Shown one piece after another: positions 16,946 through 26,395 of a stretch of 64,000 nucleotides of DNA; the stretch's first letter is position 1, and every line of letters begins with the position of its first letter. The notes beneath the pieces were generated by a model. The model saw nothing but the letters and a program-made list of their open reading frames with translations, was not told the DNA's origin and searched no databases. The translations under genes were made by a program, and so were the position numbers. Where the stretch lies: the NCBI RefSeq assembly GCF_016458825.1, contig NZ_CP066744.1:989868-1053867 (forward strand), written 5' to 3'. This DNA comes from Miniphocaeibacter halophilus. Lineage in GTDB: Bacteria > Bacillota > Clostridia > Tissierellales > Peptoniphilaceae.

Positions 16946-18327
16946 TTATGACGCACCACCTTAAACCGTTCAAGGGTCTGTTTATCATGAGGATATATTC
17001 CCGCTTTTCTCCTAACAATTTTTAATTGTTCTTCTGGAGTGTCAACTCCTTCAATATTTGGAAGAAGCAATCCTCTCTTTACACCACTGGTGACAATTAA
17101 GCCATACTTGGAAGTATCTAGCTCATCTAAGGATGATATTGGTTCAGCTTCGCCTAGTACATCTACACTATAGACCAATTCATTAAGTTCGCTTTCTTCC
17201 ACTCTTGGAAACCTAGGGTCCCTTGTTCCTGATGATATGGCATTTTCCAAAATTTCCTCTGCTACTGAATCCTTTACAGGCTCTATAGTTCCAATGCAGC
17301 CTCTTAACTGTCCATGTTTATAAATAGTTACAAAAACCCCTGCTTTAGTGTTGGTCATTTCTTCCGGTAAATTAGTTGGCAATTTTAATTTTTCATTTGT
17401 TCTTATGTAGGTTTCAAGGGATTTTCTTGCTAATTCAACCCATGGGTCTGAGTCTTTCCTTAAATCCTTAACTCTGTCTATTTCCTTTTCTTCATAAATC
17501 TTGTCAAATTTACGGTTATTATTTTCGCCAATCACCTCAAATTGACCAGTTGCATAACCTACACCATAAGGTCCTTCTAAAGAAAATAACTGGGATTTCA
17601 CTTCCTTACTGTCTAAAACTCCTGCCATTATTACAAAAGAACGAAGACCACAATCGGCAGCCTTTTCTATAAAATCAGGACTAAATTCAAATAATTTAGA
17701 AAAATCAGCAGTTTCTATAATTTCCCCTATTTTTTTATCGTAAACAGGTCCTTCCGGTGCAAAACCATAAGGTCCTTCCGGCAATAATTTATGAGATAAA
17801 TCGCCACTTGCAATGTATACAGATTTTCTTGAAAGTTCTTCTGATGCTTTTTGAACAATTTTCCCAAATTCATAATGTTTTGTTAAGGATAAACCTGAAA
17901 GACCAATTCTCACTAATTTATAGTCCTTATAATATTTGTTAATATAATAAAGAGGTACTAAAACGCCATGGTCTAGTTCATCATCTTGCTCTCCAAGAGT
18001 TCCTGCAGGTATGTTTTTTTCTTCTGCTAACTCACTTATTTTTTTAACTAATTCATTATCATATGGTATTTTCATCTTTACTTCCGGCACTCTAAAATTC
18101 CAAAATGATCCTTCACCAAATTCCCCTGAAGATATATTTATATAATCTGCATAAGGTGTAGCATGAGGTGAACTTAGTATAATTGTTTCCGGTTTAATAC
18201 TTGCAATAATTTTTGCTACTTTTTCAAATCCTTCAATGGTCTTTCTTGCTTTTCTTTCTTCTCCTTTACCGACTTCCGGCACTATTATTGGTGGGTGGGC
18301 TAATATAAAAGTATTTTTTATGGTCAT
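16942..18327 (-). CDS. amrA: Memo/LigB-like + AMMECR1 fusion (AmmeMemoRadiSam proteins B and A)
   Basis: The 461-residue protein joins two domains. Residues 1 to about 270 are the LigB/Memo class III extradiol-dioxygenase fold, with HPPIIVPEVG, SPHATPYAD, DHGVLVPLYY and ASGDLSHKL carrying the expected histidines. Residues from about 285 to the end are AMMECR1, with KAGVFVTIYKHGQLRGCIGT and FPRVEESELNEL. In many genomes these are separate genes. AAGGAG precedes the ATG. Both human homologues (MEMO1, AMMECR1) are of debated biochemistry. The gene is divergent from rtcB. Confidence 0.9.
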   Translation of the reverse strand: MTIKNTFILAHPPIIVPEVGKGEERKARKTIEGFEKVAKIIASIKPETIILSSPHATPYADYINISSGEFGEGSFWNFRVPEVKMKIPYDNELVKKISELAEEKNIPAGTLGEQDDELDHGVLVPLYYINKYYKDYKLVRIGLSGLSLTKHYEFGKIVQKASEELSRKSVYIASGDLSHKLLPEGPYGFAPEGPVYDKKIGEIIETADFSKLFEFSPDFIEKAADCGLRSFVIMAGVLDSKEVKSQLFSLEGPYGVGYATGQFEVIGENNNRKFDKIYEEKEIDRVKDLRKDSDPWVELARKSLETYIRTNEKLKLPTNLPEEMTNTKAGVFVTIYKHGQLRGCIGTIEPVKDSVAEEILENAISSGTRDPRFPRVEESELNELVYSVDVLGEAEPISSLDELDTSKYGLIVTSGVKRGLLLPNIEGVDTPEEQLKIVRRKAGIYPHDKQTLERFKVVRHK

Positions 18328-18474
18328 TTTTTTCTCCTTTCTTTAATTTTGAAAACATCTTCCCTAATATAACCTTATCACTTAAAAAGTAAAATTTCCA
18401 TATTTTCATTGATTTTTAATACTTTGATATACTATTATTAGGGATGTTACTAATTTTAATAGAAAGGATAGAAA

Positions 18475-19581
18475 ATGATAGAGTTAAAGGGTAAATATAA
18501 CTACGCTATTGTATTTACAGATGATTTAGAAATTCAAGCTGAAAAACAAATTACTAATCTCTTGGACCATGAATTTATAAAGGACAGTAAAATTCGTATT
18601 ATGCCGGATGTTCATGCAGGTATTGGATGTACAATTGGTACTACTATGACCATTCAAGATAAGATAGTTCCTAACTTAGTAGGAGTTGATATTGGCTGTG
18701 GAATTGAAACGGTACTACTTAAAAACAAAAATATAGAACTTGAAAAACTAGACAAAATAGTCCATAATTCAATTCCTTCCGGTTTTAAAATTCGTAAAAC
18801 AGTTCATCCCTATATCGATGAACTGGATTTAGATAATTTAAAATGTTTAAACCATATTAATATAAAACGGGCAAGATTAAGTTTAGGCACCCTTGGTGGT
18901 GGTAATCATTTTATAGAAATAAATGAGGATGAAAATGGTCAGCTTTATTTAGTAGTACATTCCGGCAGCCGTCATTTAGGAAAACAAGTTGCAGAATACT
19001 ATCAAAAATTAGCTTTTAAGGATTTAAAAGGTAAAAATATTAAAATTAATAAAAACCTAGCTTATTTAGAAGGAAAACTATTTGATGATTATCTTCATGA
19101 TATGGCCATAGTACAAAAATATGCTGAAAAAAATAGACATGCAATAGTTTCAGAAATAGTAAAGCAGATGAAATTTAAGGTTGTAGACTCCTTTACAACA
19201 ATTCATAACTATATTGATATTGAAAGTATGATTTTAAGAAAAGGTGCAGTTTCCGCTAAAAAGGGAGAAAGGCTACTAATACCAATAAATATGAGGGATG
19301 GAAGTCTACTGTGTATTGGTAAGGGAAATGAAGAATGGAATTACTCTGCTCCCCATGGTGCCGGTAGAATCTTAAGTAGAAGGGCAGCTAAGGAGAGTTT
19401 TAAAATGTCCGACTTTAAAAAATCCATGGAGGATATTTATTCAACTACTGTAAACAAAGGTACCTTAGATGAAGCACCTTTCGCCTACAAACCAATAGAT
19501 GAAATAATTGCAAATATAGGAGATACTGTGGAAATAGTTAGGGTTTTAAAACCCTTGTATAATTTTAAAGCCGTTGAGTAA
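18475..19581 (+). CDS. rtcB: RtcB-family RNA ligase
   Basis: The 368-residue protein is of the RtcB family, which joins RNA 2',3'-cyclic phosphate or 3'-phosphate ends to 5'-OH ends using GTP and Mn2+. Metal and guanylylation motifs are present: PDVHAGIGCTIG, GVDIGCGIE, GGGNHFIEI, HSGSRHLGK and PHGAGRILSR (nucleophilic histidine). It is somewhat shorter than Escherichia coli RtcB (about 408 residues). AAGGAT precedes the ATG. No RtcR, RtcA or archease gene is adjacent, and it has its own terminator, so an RNA-repair role is inferred from family only. Confidence 0.92.
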   Translation: MIELKGKYNYAIVFTDDLEIQAEKQITNLLDHEFIKDSKIRIMPDVHAGIGCTIGTTMTIQDKIVPNLVGVDIGCGIETVLLKNKNIELEKLDKIVHNSIPSGFKIRKTVHPYIDELDLDNLKCLNHINIKRARLSLGTLGGGNHFIEINEDENGQLYLVVHSGSRHLGKQVAEYYQKLAFKDLKGKNIKINKNLAYLEGKLFDDYLHDMAIVQKYAEKNRHAIVSEIVKQMKFKVVDSFTTIHNYIDIESMILRKGAVSAKKGERLLIPINMRDGSLLCIGKGNEEWNYSAPHGAGRILSRRAAKESFKMSDFKKSMEDIYSTTVNKGTLDEAPFAYKPIDEIIANIGDTVEIVRVLKPLYNFKAVE

Positions 19582-19673
19582 ATAAATATGAATATATTGT
19601 ATTAGGAATAATCCTTCTACAAATATTTATTATATTGAAAATTCAAATAAACTACGAAAAACAGTCTTAAATT

Positions 19674-19708
19674 AAGCAAGTATTTTACATAAAAATACTT
19701 GCTTTTTA
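19674..19708 (+). terminator. Terminator after rtcB
   Basis: AAGCAAGTATTTT and AAAATACTTGCTT form a strong stem with a T tail, about 90 bases after the stop. Confidence 0.82.
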
Positions 19709-19778
19709 TTAATCTTTTATAGGGTATAAATGATTATGAAATATTTATAATAAATATATTTTATAAGGAGAATTGTAT

Positions 19779-21803
19779 ATGAATAATTACACTAATCATT
19801 TAATAGACGAGGTTTCACCCTACCTTTTACAACATGCACATAACCCTGTAGATTGGTATCCTTGGAGTGACAAGGCTTTTGAAAAGGCTACTGGCGAAAA
19901 TAAACCGATTTTTCTTTCAATTGGCTATAGTACCTGCCATTGGTGTCATGTAATGGCTCACGAATCCTTTGAAGATGAGGAAGTTGCAAAAGTTTTAAAT
20001 AAAAATTTTGTATCTATTAAGGTTGACAGAGAAGAACGTCCAGACATAGATTCAATTTATATGAATGTTGCTCAAACATTAACAGGGTCAGGAGGTTGGC
20101 CTTTAACTATTATTATGACCCCTGAAAAGAAACCATTTTTTGCCGGAACTTATTTTCCTAAAAACAGTAAATATGGAAGAACAGGATTAATAGATCTTTT
20201 AAATACAGTTACAGATAAATGGTTAAAGGACAGGGAAACTATTTTAAATTCAAGTAATGAAATAACATCAGCCATTAAAAATTATGAAGAATCAAAAATC
20301 AATAAGGTAGTTAAAAACAATAAGGATTCAATTATTGACGCTATTGAGGGTTTAGAAAGTAATTTCGACTCTAAATATGGCGGATTTGGAAATGCACCTA
20401 AATTTCCAACACCTCATAATTTATTATTTTTACTACATTGTCATAAACTCGGTTTAAGTAAAAATGCTCTGCCTATTGTAGAAAAAACCTTGATTTCAAT
20501 GTATAAAGGTGGAATTTTCGACCATATTGGCTATGGTTTTTCCAGATATTCAACAGATAATAAGTGGTTAGTTCCTCATTTTGAAAAAATGCTTTACGAT
20601 AATGCCCTACTGGTAATAGTATATTCCCAAGCCTATCAAATTACTAAAAAAGACCTGTATAAATACATTGTAGAAAAAACCTTAGAATATATTTCCAGGG
20701 AAATGACCTCAAAAGACGGTGGCTTTTATTCTGCCCAAGATGCCGATAGTCAAGGAGAAGAAGGAAAATACTATACTTGGGATTACAAGGAAATAATAGA
20801 TGTTCTGGGAAAAGATAAGGGTGAAGATTTCTGTAAATTTTATAATGTAAGTAAAAGAGGAAACTTTGAAGGTAAAAATATTTTAAATTTAATTCATAAG
20901 GATGAACTTTTACCTAATGACCGAATAAAAGAAAGTATAAATAAACTCTACACTTATAGATTAAATAGATATCCACTTCATAAGGACGATAAAATACTCG
21001 TTTCTTGGAATTCTATGATGATTACAGCCTATGCTCTTGCAGGAAGGGTTTTTAATAATAATAGTTATGTAGAAATAGCTGAAAAAGGACTAAGTTTTAT
21101 AAAAAACAATTTAACAAAGGAAGATAAGTCCCTTTATATAAGTTACAGGGACGGCAATGTAAGTGGTAATGGACTTTTAGATGACTATGCCTACTTAGCT
21201 TGGGCTAATTTAGAACTATATAATACTAGCTACCAAACTGAGTATCTTGTTAATTGTAAAAATATTTTAAATAAAATGGAAAAAGACTTCCTTGACCCTA
21301 AAGGCGGATACTTTTTAAGTCCTAAGGACTCAGGGGATTTAATATATAGACCTAAAGAATTTTATGACGGAGCCGTTCCTTCAGCTAATTCAATACTTGT
21401 CTATGTTTTTTCTAAATATTCTAAATTAACAGGAGATTCCGATGTTCAGAATAGTCTGGACAAGCAACTAAAGGTTTATTCTTCCCTATTTGAAGCCCAA
21501 CCCTTAGCTTATACCTTCGGCTTACAGGCACTACTTTTAAATATTTATCCTACTAAGGAATTGGTTTCAGTTATAGAATCAAAGGATATAGACGAATTGA
21601 AAAAGGAATTTTCAAATATCTACAATCCACAAATTACTAATTTAGTTATTACAGAAGAAACAAGGGACAGTATTAATAAATTAGCTCCTTTTACAGAAAG
21701 CTATTTAGAAAATAGTAGTGTGCCTTTCTACTATTTATGTGAAAACTACACCTGCTTAGAACCAGTAAATAATATTGATAAAATAAGAAAAGAAATAGAG
21801 TAA
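19779..21803 (+). CDS. Thioredoxin-domain protein of the DUF255/YyaL (spermatogenesis-associated 20) family
   Basis: The 674-residue protein has an N-terminal thioredoxin-like DUF255 domain (starts [21 protein letters not shown], redox-like site STCHWCHVM) and a large C-terminal (alpha/alpha)6-barrel region resembling N-acylglucosamine 2-epimerase or glycosidase folds (e.g. [33 protein letters not shown]). Length is normal for the family. ATG 19779 follows AAGGAG; a TTG two codons earlier is less likely. No signal peptide is seen. The family's function is unknown to me. It is monocistronic. Confidence 0.88.
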   Translation: MNNYTNHLIDEVSPYLLQHAHNPVDWYPWSDKAFEKATGENKPIFLSIGYSTCHWCHVMAHESFEDEEVAKVLNKNFVSIKVDREERPDIDSIYMNVAQTLTGSGGWPLTIIMTPEKKPFFAGTYFPKNSKYGRTGLIDLLNTVTDKWLKDRETILNSSNEITSAIKNYEESKINKVVKNNKDSIIDAIEGLESNFDSKYGGFGNAPKFPTPHNLLFLLHCHKLGLSKNALPIVEKTLISMYKGGIFDHIGYGFSRYSTDNKWLVPHFEKMLYDNALLVIVYSQAYQITKKDLYKYIVEKTLEYISREMTSKDGGFYSAQDADSQGEEGKYYTWDYKEIIDVLGKDKGEDFCKFYNVSKRGNFEGKNILNLIHKDELLPNDRIKESINKLYTYRLNRYPLHKDDKILVSWNSMMITAYALAGRVFNNNSYVEIAEKGLSFIKNNLTKEDKSLYISYRDGNVSGNGLLDDYAYLAWANLELYNTSYQTEYLVNCKNILNKMEKDFLDPKGGYFLSPKDSGDLIYRPKEFYDGAVPSANSILVYVFSKYSKLTGDSDVQNSLDKQLKVYSSLFEAQPLAYTFGLQALLLNIYPTKELVSVIESKDIDELKKEFSNIYNPQITNLVITEETRDSINKLAPFTESYLENSSVPFYYLCENYTCLEPVNNIDKIRKEIE

Positions 21804-21804
21804 G

Positions 21805-21841
21805 AAAAAAGTGTGAAAACTCGAGTTTTCACACTTTTTTT
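21805..21841 (+). terminator. Terminator after the DUF255 gene
   Basis: AAAAAAGTGTGAAAACTCG is half of a perfect palindrome centred near 21822, ending in seven T residues. It is symmetrical and could act in both directions. Confidence 0.9.
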
Positions 21842-21870
21842 ATTTGGATTTTACCCCTTATAAATACTAA

Positions 21871-21907
21871 AACAAAAGCAAAAATCCCGCATAAATATGC
21901 GAGATTT
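21871..21907 (-). terminator. Terminator of the fucosyl-glycan operon/Nudix gene
   Basis: AAATCCCGCAT and ATGCGAGATTT form an 11-base stem (one mismatch) just past the Nudix stop. Read on the minus strand it is followed by a T-rich tail. Confidence 0.75.
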
Positions 21908-21913
21908 CAAATA

Positions 21914-22429
21914 TTATTTAAAATAAGTTCTATAGGATTTTCTAATATCAAATAACATTTCTATAAAGGAAGGGTAGTAGGATAAAAATTTATCTTCTTT
22001 TATTAATTTTATAATTTCATCCCTACTTGCCCATTTTACTTTTTCTACTTCTTCTTCTTGTAATTTTAATGCACTTATATCTATTTCTCTTTCTAGTAGA
22101 AAAATGTCATCAAATCCGGTAGGAAAATTTAAGGTTAAATGTGGTCTAGTGTTTTTTAAGTCCAACTTTATTCCAAGTTCCTCAAAGGTTTCCCTTTCAG
22201 CTGCCTGGTAACTTTTTTCACCTGCTATAGCATTACCACCTGCTGTTAAATCCCATAAACCAGCTCTTATTTTCATAAAGGCTTGTCTTTTTTGTATTAA
22301 CATTTCCCCTTTAAAATTGAATATACAAACATGAACTGCTAAATGGTATTGGTCACACCCTATTTTACAGTCTGTACCTGTTTCACCTATTATATTTCGA
22401 TTTTTATCGTAAATATCCCAAGTTTCCAT
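21914..22429 (-). CDS. Nudix hydrolase (IDI-like subgroup)
   Basis: The 171-residue protein carries a complete Nudix box, G65-x5-E71-x7-R79-E80-x2-E83-E84-x-G86, within an isopentenyl-isomerase-like Nudix domain (METWDIYDKNRNIIG at the start). Such proteins hydrolyse nucleoside-diphosphate-linked compounds; the substrate is not predictable. GAGGTG precedes the ATG. It lies 19 bases after the pepV stop on the same strand, before the terminator, so it probably shares the operon transcript, but its role there is unclear. Confidence 0.88.
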   Translation of the reverse strand: METWDIYDKNRNIIGETGTDCKIGCDQYHLAVHVCIFNFKGEMLIQKRQAFMKIRAGLWDLTAGGNAIAGEKSYQAAERETFEELGIKLDLKNTRPHLTLNFPTGFDDIFLLEREIDISALKLQEEEVEKVKWASRDEIIKLIKEDKFLSYYPSFIEMLFDIRKSYRTYFK

Positions 22430-22448
22430 ATTTCACCTCAAGAAATTT

Positions 22449-23771
22449 TTATATATCTTTTGATAGATTATATAGGGCTAGGGCATATATTTCAAGGTTT
22501 TTCAATAGGTCTTCTTCAGTCATATATTCATTTTCCTTATGAGCTATTCCCTTTTGTCCCGGAAATGACGGTCCAAAGGCAACTATATTAGGCATTTTTC
22601 TTGCATAGGTCGCTCCTGTTGTCGTTACAGGACTTCCGTCTAAGCCGGTGGATATTTCATAGGCTTCCTGTAATAATTTAAGTCGTTTATCGTCTTTTGG
22701 AAATATTACACTTGGCATTGATTTAATTATCTCCATTTGACTGTTTTTTGGAATGTTATTTTTTAAATTTCTAATTAATTCCTCTTCTTTTATAGTTACA
22801 GGGTATCTGGAACTAAATTGAATTTCTATTTTCTTATTCTCTTTTTTTATTTTAGTTAAGGAAACTTGAGTAACCCCCGAATCCAAGTCCTCAAATCTAA
22901 TTCCTAAATTTTTTCCTTCATAATCTGAAAATGAATCATAAAGCCAACTCATATATTTACTTAAACTATTATTGTCTGAATCCCTTAAATCCCTTGCCAT
23001 TAAAAGTATAGCATTAGTTCCCATTTCCGGAGCATTTGAAGGGGATTTTTTTCCCTTGTAAATTTTCTCTTCCTTGTTTTTATATACTAGTTTTACCTTA
23101 TCTGGTATGAAACTGGAACTAAACTCTCCACCTATTTTCTTTATTATATCCAATTCCTTATTTTCAAATAAAGTTGTTACTTTTATTCTAACAACTCCTC
23201 TTTCACCATAAACTACAGGATATTTGCAATCTGGTGTATAACCGAATACTGGAGGCTTTTCTTTTTGTAAATACAAATCAATGTCATTTGAACCATTTTC
23301 TTCGTTGGAGCCGAAAATAATTCTTATTGGGATTTTAGGGAGGATTTTTAATCTTTTTAAAATATATAATCCAAATAAATTAGCTAAAATCGGCCCTTTG
23401 TTGTCCAGTATTCCCCTTCCATAAAAGACTCCATCCTTTAGGGTTAATTCATATGGATTTGTATTCCAACCATCACCAGCCCTTACTACATCTAAATGAC
23501 CAAAAACTCCAATATATTCCCTACCTTCTCCATATTGTATGTAAGTCATTGCATTATTTACTATTTTCCCTTTAAAGCCTAATTTCGTTCCAATTTCCAA
23601 TATTTTTTCCAGTGCTTCCCTAGTATATTTACCAAAGGGAGCATTTTCTTCAGGTTTTCCAAGTTCGCTGGGTATTTCTATTATTTCTTTTAATGTTTTA
23701 TAAAATTCTTCCTTTATTAATTCTATTTCTTTTTTTATAGTATTATATATTTCCAATTTATTTTCTTCCAT
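22449..23771 (-). CDS. pepV: Sapep-family M20 dipeptidase (PepV-like)
   Basis: The 440-residue M20 metallopeptidase of the PepV/Sapep type cleaves dipeptides in the cytoplasm. The metal-site pattern is visible: GHLDVV with H92 and D94, D123 in ILDNKGP, and the general-base region NEENGSND with E157 and E158. It starts one base after the ROK kinase stop, in one operon with oligopeptide importer, fucosidase and glycosylasparaginase genes. A likely job is trimming imported glycopeptides down to the glyco-asparagine. A pepV gene also sits in the alf-2 cluster of Lacticaseibacillus casei, as I recall. Confidence 0.88.
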   Translation of the reverse strand: MEENKLEIYNTIKKEIELIKEEFYKTLKEIIEIPSELGKPEENAPFGKYTREALEKILEIGTKLGFKGKIVNNAMTYIQYGEGREYIGVFGHLDVVRAGDGWNTNPYELTLKDGVFYGRGILDNKGPILANLFGLYILKRLKILPKIPIRIIFGSNEENGSNDIDLYLQKEKPPVFGYTPDCKYPVVYGERGVVRIKVTTLFENKELDIIKKIGGEFSSSFIPDKVKLVYKNKEEKIYKGKKSPSNAPEMGTNAILLMARDLRDSDNNSLSKYMSWLYDSFSDYEGKNLGIRFEDLDSGVTQVSLTKIKKENKKIEIQFSSRYPVTIKEEELIRNLKNNIPKNSQMEIIKSMPSVIFPKDDKRLKLLQEAYEISTGLDGSPVTTTGATYARKMPNIVAFGPSFPGQKGIAHKENEYMTEEDLLKNLEIYALALYNLSKDI

Positions 23772-23772
23772 A

Positions 23773-24639
23773 TTAATTCCCGTTCATTTCATAAAAATGA
23801 TAACCTGCTCCTATTAAATTGGCATCATTTCCATAGTTTGCTTTTCTTATGTCCGGATATAAGGGAGATCTTTGACCATACTGCATTATTTTATCCATTT
23901 CTTTTTCAATATTGTCAACTAGGTCCTCCTTTGCTGTTATTCCTCCGCCAAGAACTATAATTTCCGGATCTATTATATATTGTAAATTATAAATACCTAA
24001 TGCTAGGTAGTGAAATAATTCCTCTACAGCCTTTTTACATATTTCATCACCTGAATCAGCTAAATTAAAAACCTCTTCACCTGATAACTGCATATTTTTA
24101 ATTTCAGATACTTTTTCAGCCATATGAACCGCTGAACCAAGAATTGCCCATTCATTTCTTCCGTCAATTAACATCATCCCAAATTCTCCTGCAAAGGAAT
24201 GAGAGCCCTCCTGGATTTTCCTGTTATATACTATAGAGCCTCCAATTCCAGTACCTATTACTACAAATACCATATCCCTCTTATCCTTTAAGGATTCATG
24301 ATTAATTTCTGCAATACAAGCACAATTGGCATCATTTTCAAAAGTTACAGGAATTTTAAATTCATCTTCAAATATTGTAAGAAATTCCGGATTATGAATA
24401 TACCTTAATGAACTTGCACCGTCTATTTTTCCTGTATCGTAATTAGGAATACCGGGAACACTAAAGGCTATACCTTCTATATTTTCAATTTTTTTATATT
24501 CATAAATTATTCTAAATAATTCTTTTTTCATATCAAACCAATTATCTGGAGATGAAAAAGATTTTTTATTTTCTAATTTTTTATTATTCCATAAGGCGGT
24601 TTTTACACTGCTTCCGCCAATATCTATTGAAATTATCAT
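23773..24639 (-). CDS. ROK-family sugar kinase (predicted GlcNAc kinase)
   Basis: The 288-residue ROK protein starts with the phosphate-binding loop SIDIGGSSVKTA and has FENDANCA and FVVIGTGIGGS, which build the sugar and ATP site. The zinc-binding C-x-C-G-x2-G-C motif usual in ROK kinases is missing; after AGEFGMM comes a cysteine-free stretch. There is no helix-turn-helix, so it is a kinase and not a repressor. Between glycosylasparaginase and pepV it should phosphorylate the released N-acetylglucosamine, but the sugar is inferred from context. Confidence 0.85.
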   Translation of the reverse strand: MIISIDIGGSSVKTALWNNKKLENKKSFSSPDNWFDMKKELFRIIYEYKKIENIEGIAFSVPGIPNYDTGKIDGASSLRYIHNPEFLTIFEDEFKIPVTFENDANCACIAEINHESLKDKRDMVFVVIGTGIGGSIVYNRKIQEGSHSFAGEFGMMLIDGRNEWAILGSAVHMAEKVSEIKNMQLSGEEVFNLADSGDEICKKAVEELFHYLALGIYNLQYIIDPEIIVLGGGITAKEDLVDNIEKEMDKIMQYGQRSPLYPDIRKANYGNDANLIGAGYHFYEMNGN

Positions 24640-24648
24640 ATATTTATC

Positions 24649-25602
24649 CTAATCTAATGGTTTTTTTATTCTTTTTTCATAAGCATCAAGCCATTCTTGA
24701 GAGGCTACTTCCACTAAGGTAGTTTTATTCGGTCCCGGATTAGCAACATAAATTTCCACTTCTTCAGTGTCAGTACCAACTACAAAAGAAAATTCAACAT
24801 TTGTAGCTATTCCCCATTCCCCTTGATTATTCATACATACCAAAGACATTGCTCCGGATTTTCCCCTGAGTTTTTTTAGTTTCTCATCAAAATCATACAG
24901 TGCCTTATTTGCAGCTTCTTGAGGATGAAGTCCTTCTTTCATAAGTCTAACTATTTCATAGCTTAAACAACCCTTCATTAAATCCTCTCCAAGACCTGTT
25001 GCAGCCGCTCCACCAATTTCACTATCACAGTAAAATCCTGAGCCGGATAAAGGGGAATCTCCAATTCTTCCTTCTTTCTTCATAAATAGCCCACTACTTG
25101 AAGTTCCAACAGCCATACTTCCCTTTGTATCAAGAACTACCATTCCAATAGTGTCATGGCCATCATAAGGGGTTAAACCTTTGTTTTTAATATCCTCAAG
25201 TCTAATTTCCCACATTCTTTTAGCCCTATCGGAAAGCATATTTTTTATTTCAAAATTATTTTTTGTAGCATATTTAGTAATTCCTTCACCAACTAAGAAT
25301 ATATTAAACCTTTCATGACTAAGATTTTCAGCTACTTCAATTGGATTTTTAACATTTCTACTTCCTGCTATAGCACCTATATCGAAATTATCTCCATTCA
25401 TAAAAGCAGCATCAAGTTCTACAATTCCTTCCTCGTTAGGAAGTCCACCAAAACCTACAGATTTAAAAAAGGGATAGTCCTCCGTTTTTTTTATAGATTC
25501 AACTAAGGCTTCTCCACATGACAAACCATCCTTTAATTTAGGAATAGTGTCTATAATTCCCTCATAGGCCATACGCCAAGTTGCTATCATTCCATATTTC
25601 AT
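24649..25602 (-). CDS. Glycosylasparaginase, N4-(beta-N-acetylglucosaminyl)-L-asparaginase
   Basis: The 317-residue Ntn-hydrolase would split GlcNAc-Asn into aspartate and 1-amino-GlcNAc, which loses ammonia. The autoprocessing and catalytic site is HDTIGMVV (H149, D150, nucleophile T151), very close to the human AGA motif as I recall it. GRIGDSP (R179, D182) and ATGLGED (T202, G203) hold the substrate. There is no signal peptide, so it acts inside the cell on imported substrate. The start at ATG 25602 fits the GGAG eight bases upstream; a GTG three codons earlier overlaps that site. Plain isoaspartyl peptidase activity is the alternative. Confidence 0.88.
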   Translation of the reverse strand: MKYGMIATWRMAYEGIIDTIPKLKDGLSCGEALVESIKKTEDYPFFKSVGFGGLPNEEGIVELDAAFMNGDNFDIGAIAGSRNVKNPIEVAENLSHERFNIFLVGEGITKYATKNNFEIKNMLSDRAKRMWEIRLEDIKNKGLTPYDGHDTIGMVVLDTKGSMAVGTSSSGLFMKKEGRIGDSPLSGSGFYCDSEIGGAAATGLGEDLMKGCLSYEIVRLMKEGLHPQEAANKALYDFDEKLKKLRGKSGAMSLVCMNNQGEWGIATNVEFSFVVGTDTEEVEIYVANPGPNKTTLVEVASQEWLDAYEKRIKKPLD

Positions 25603-25625
25603 ATATTTCACTCCAACTAATTTAT

Positions 25626-26393
25626 TTAAAGATGATAAATTTGTACATCAGATGCTAAAAATAAATTTTCTATTGATTTTTCCGGCTTTTTATCTGTAAA
25701 AATACCATTAATATCATCAAAATGTGCATATTTATAGGATTCATTAAAATAAAATTTTTCATTTTCTATCATAACATATTTATGACGACTGTTATTTATT
25801 ATTGCTTTTTTAGTAAGACCGTCTTCAGCACCTAAAGTAGTAAAGGTACTATCTCTAATGTCGATTCCACAGGTCCCTAAAAAAGCCTTGTCAAAACTAT
25901 AATCACCAATATACTCTATTGTTAATGCTCCCATAAAACCATTTACTTTTGAATGCATTGTTCCACCGGTTCCTACAACTGTTATTAAAGGATTTTTTAC
26001 TAATATTTGCAATATATCTATCATATTACTTACAACTAATATTTTTTTATTACTATTTGCCAATAGTCTAGCTAATAGAATATTGGTTGTTGAAATATCT
26101 AAAAATATTGTCTCATTTTCCTTAATATGTTCAAAAGCTTTTTTAGCTATGCGTTCTTTTTGATCTACATGGTACATTTTTCTATCTACAACTTCTCTTT
26201 GTAATGGATAATCTTTAGATAATATTGCTCCACCATAAGTTCTTCTTAATTTACCATCATTTTCTAAAACTTTTAAATCTTTTCTTATACAATCATCAGT
26301 TACTGAAAAAATATTACTTAATTCTTTTACTTTAACTTTTCCTTCTTTTTTTAAAATTTTTTCAATTTCTGCATGCCTTTCTTCAGCAAACAT
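25626..26393 (-). CDS. DeoR-family transcriptional regulator
   Basis: The 255-residue protein has an N-terminal DeoR winged helix-turn-helix (VKVKELSNIFSVTDDCIRKDLKVLE at about 20-44, then LRRTYGGA). A DeoRC sugar-phosphate-sensing domain follows, with FLDISTT, VVGTGG and FLGTCGI typical of the family. It is encoded inside the operon, between fucosidase and glycosylasparaginase, with 2- and 14-base gaps. It probably controls this operon in response to a sugar phosphate such as GlcNAc-6-P or a fucose product; candidate sites lie at 33311-33364. Confidence 0.9.
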   Translation of the reverse strand: MFAEERHAEIEKILKKEGKVKVKELSNIFSVTDDCIRKDLKVLENDGKLRRTYGGAILSKDYPLQREVVDRKMYHVDQKERIAKKAFEHIKENETIFLDISTTNILLARLLANSNKKILVVSNMIDILQILVKNPLITVVGTGGTMHSKVNGFMGALTIEYIGDYSFDKAFLGTCGIDIRDSTFTTLGAEDGLTKKAIINNSRHKYVMIENEKFYFNESYKYAHFDDINGIFTDKKPEKSIENLFLASDVQIYHL

Positions 26394-26395
26394 AG

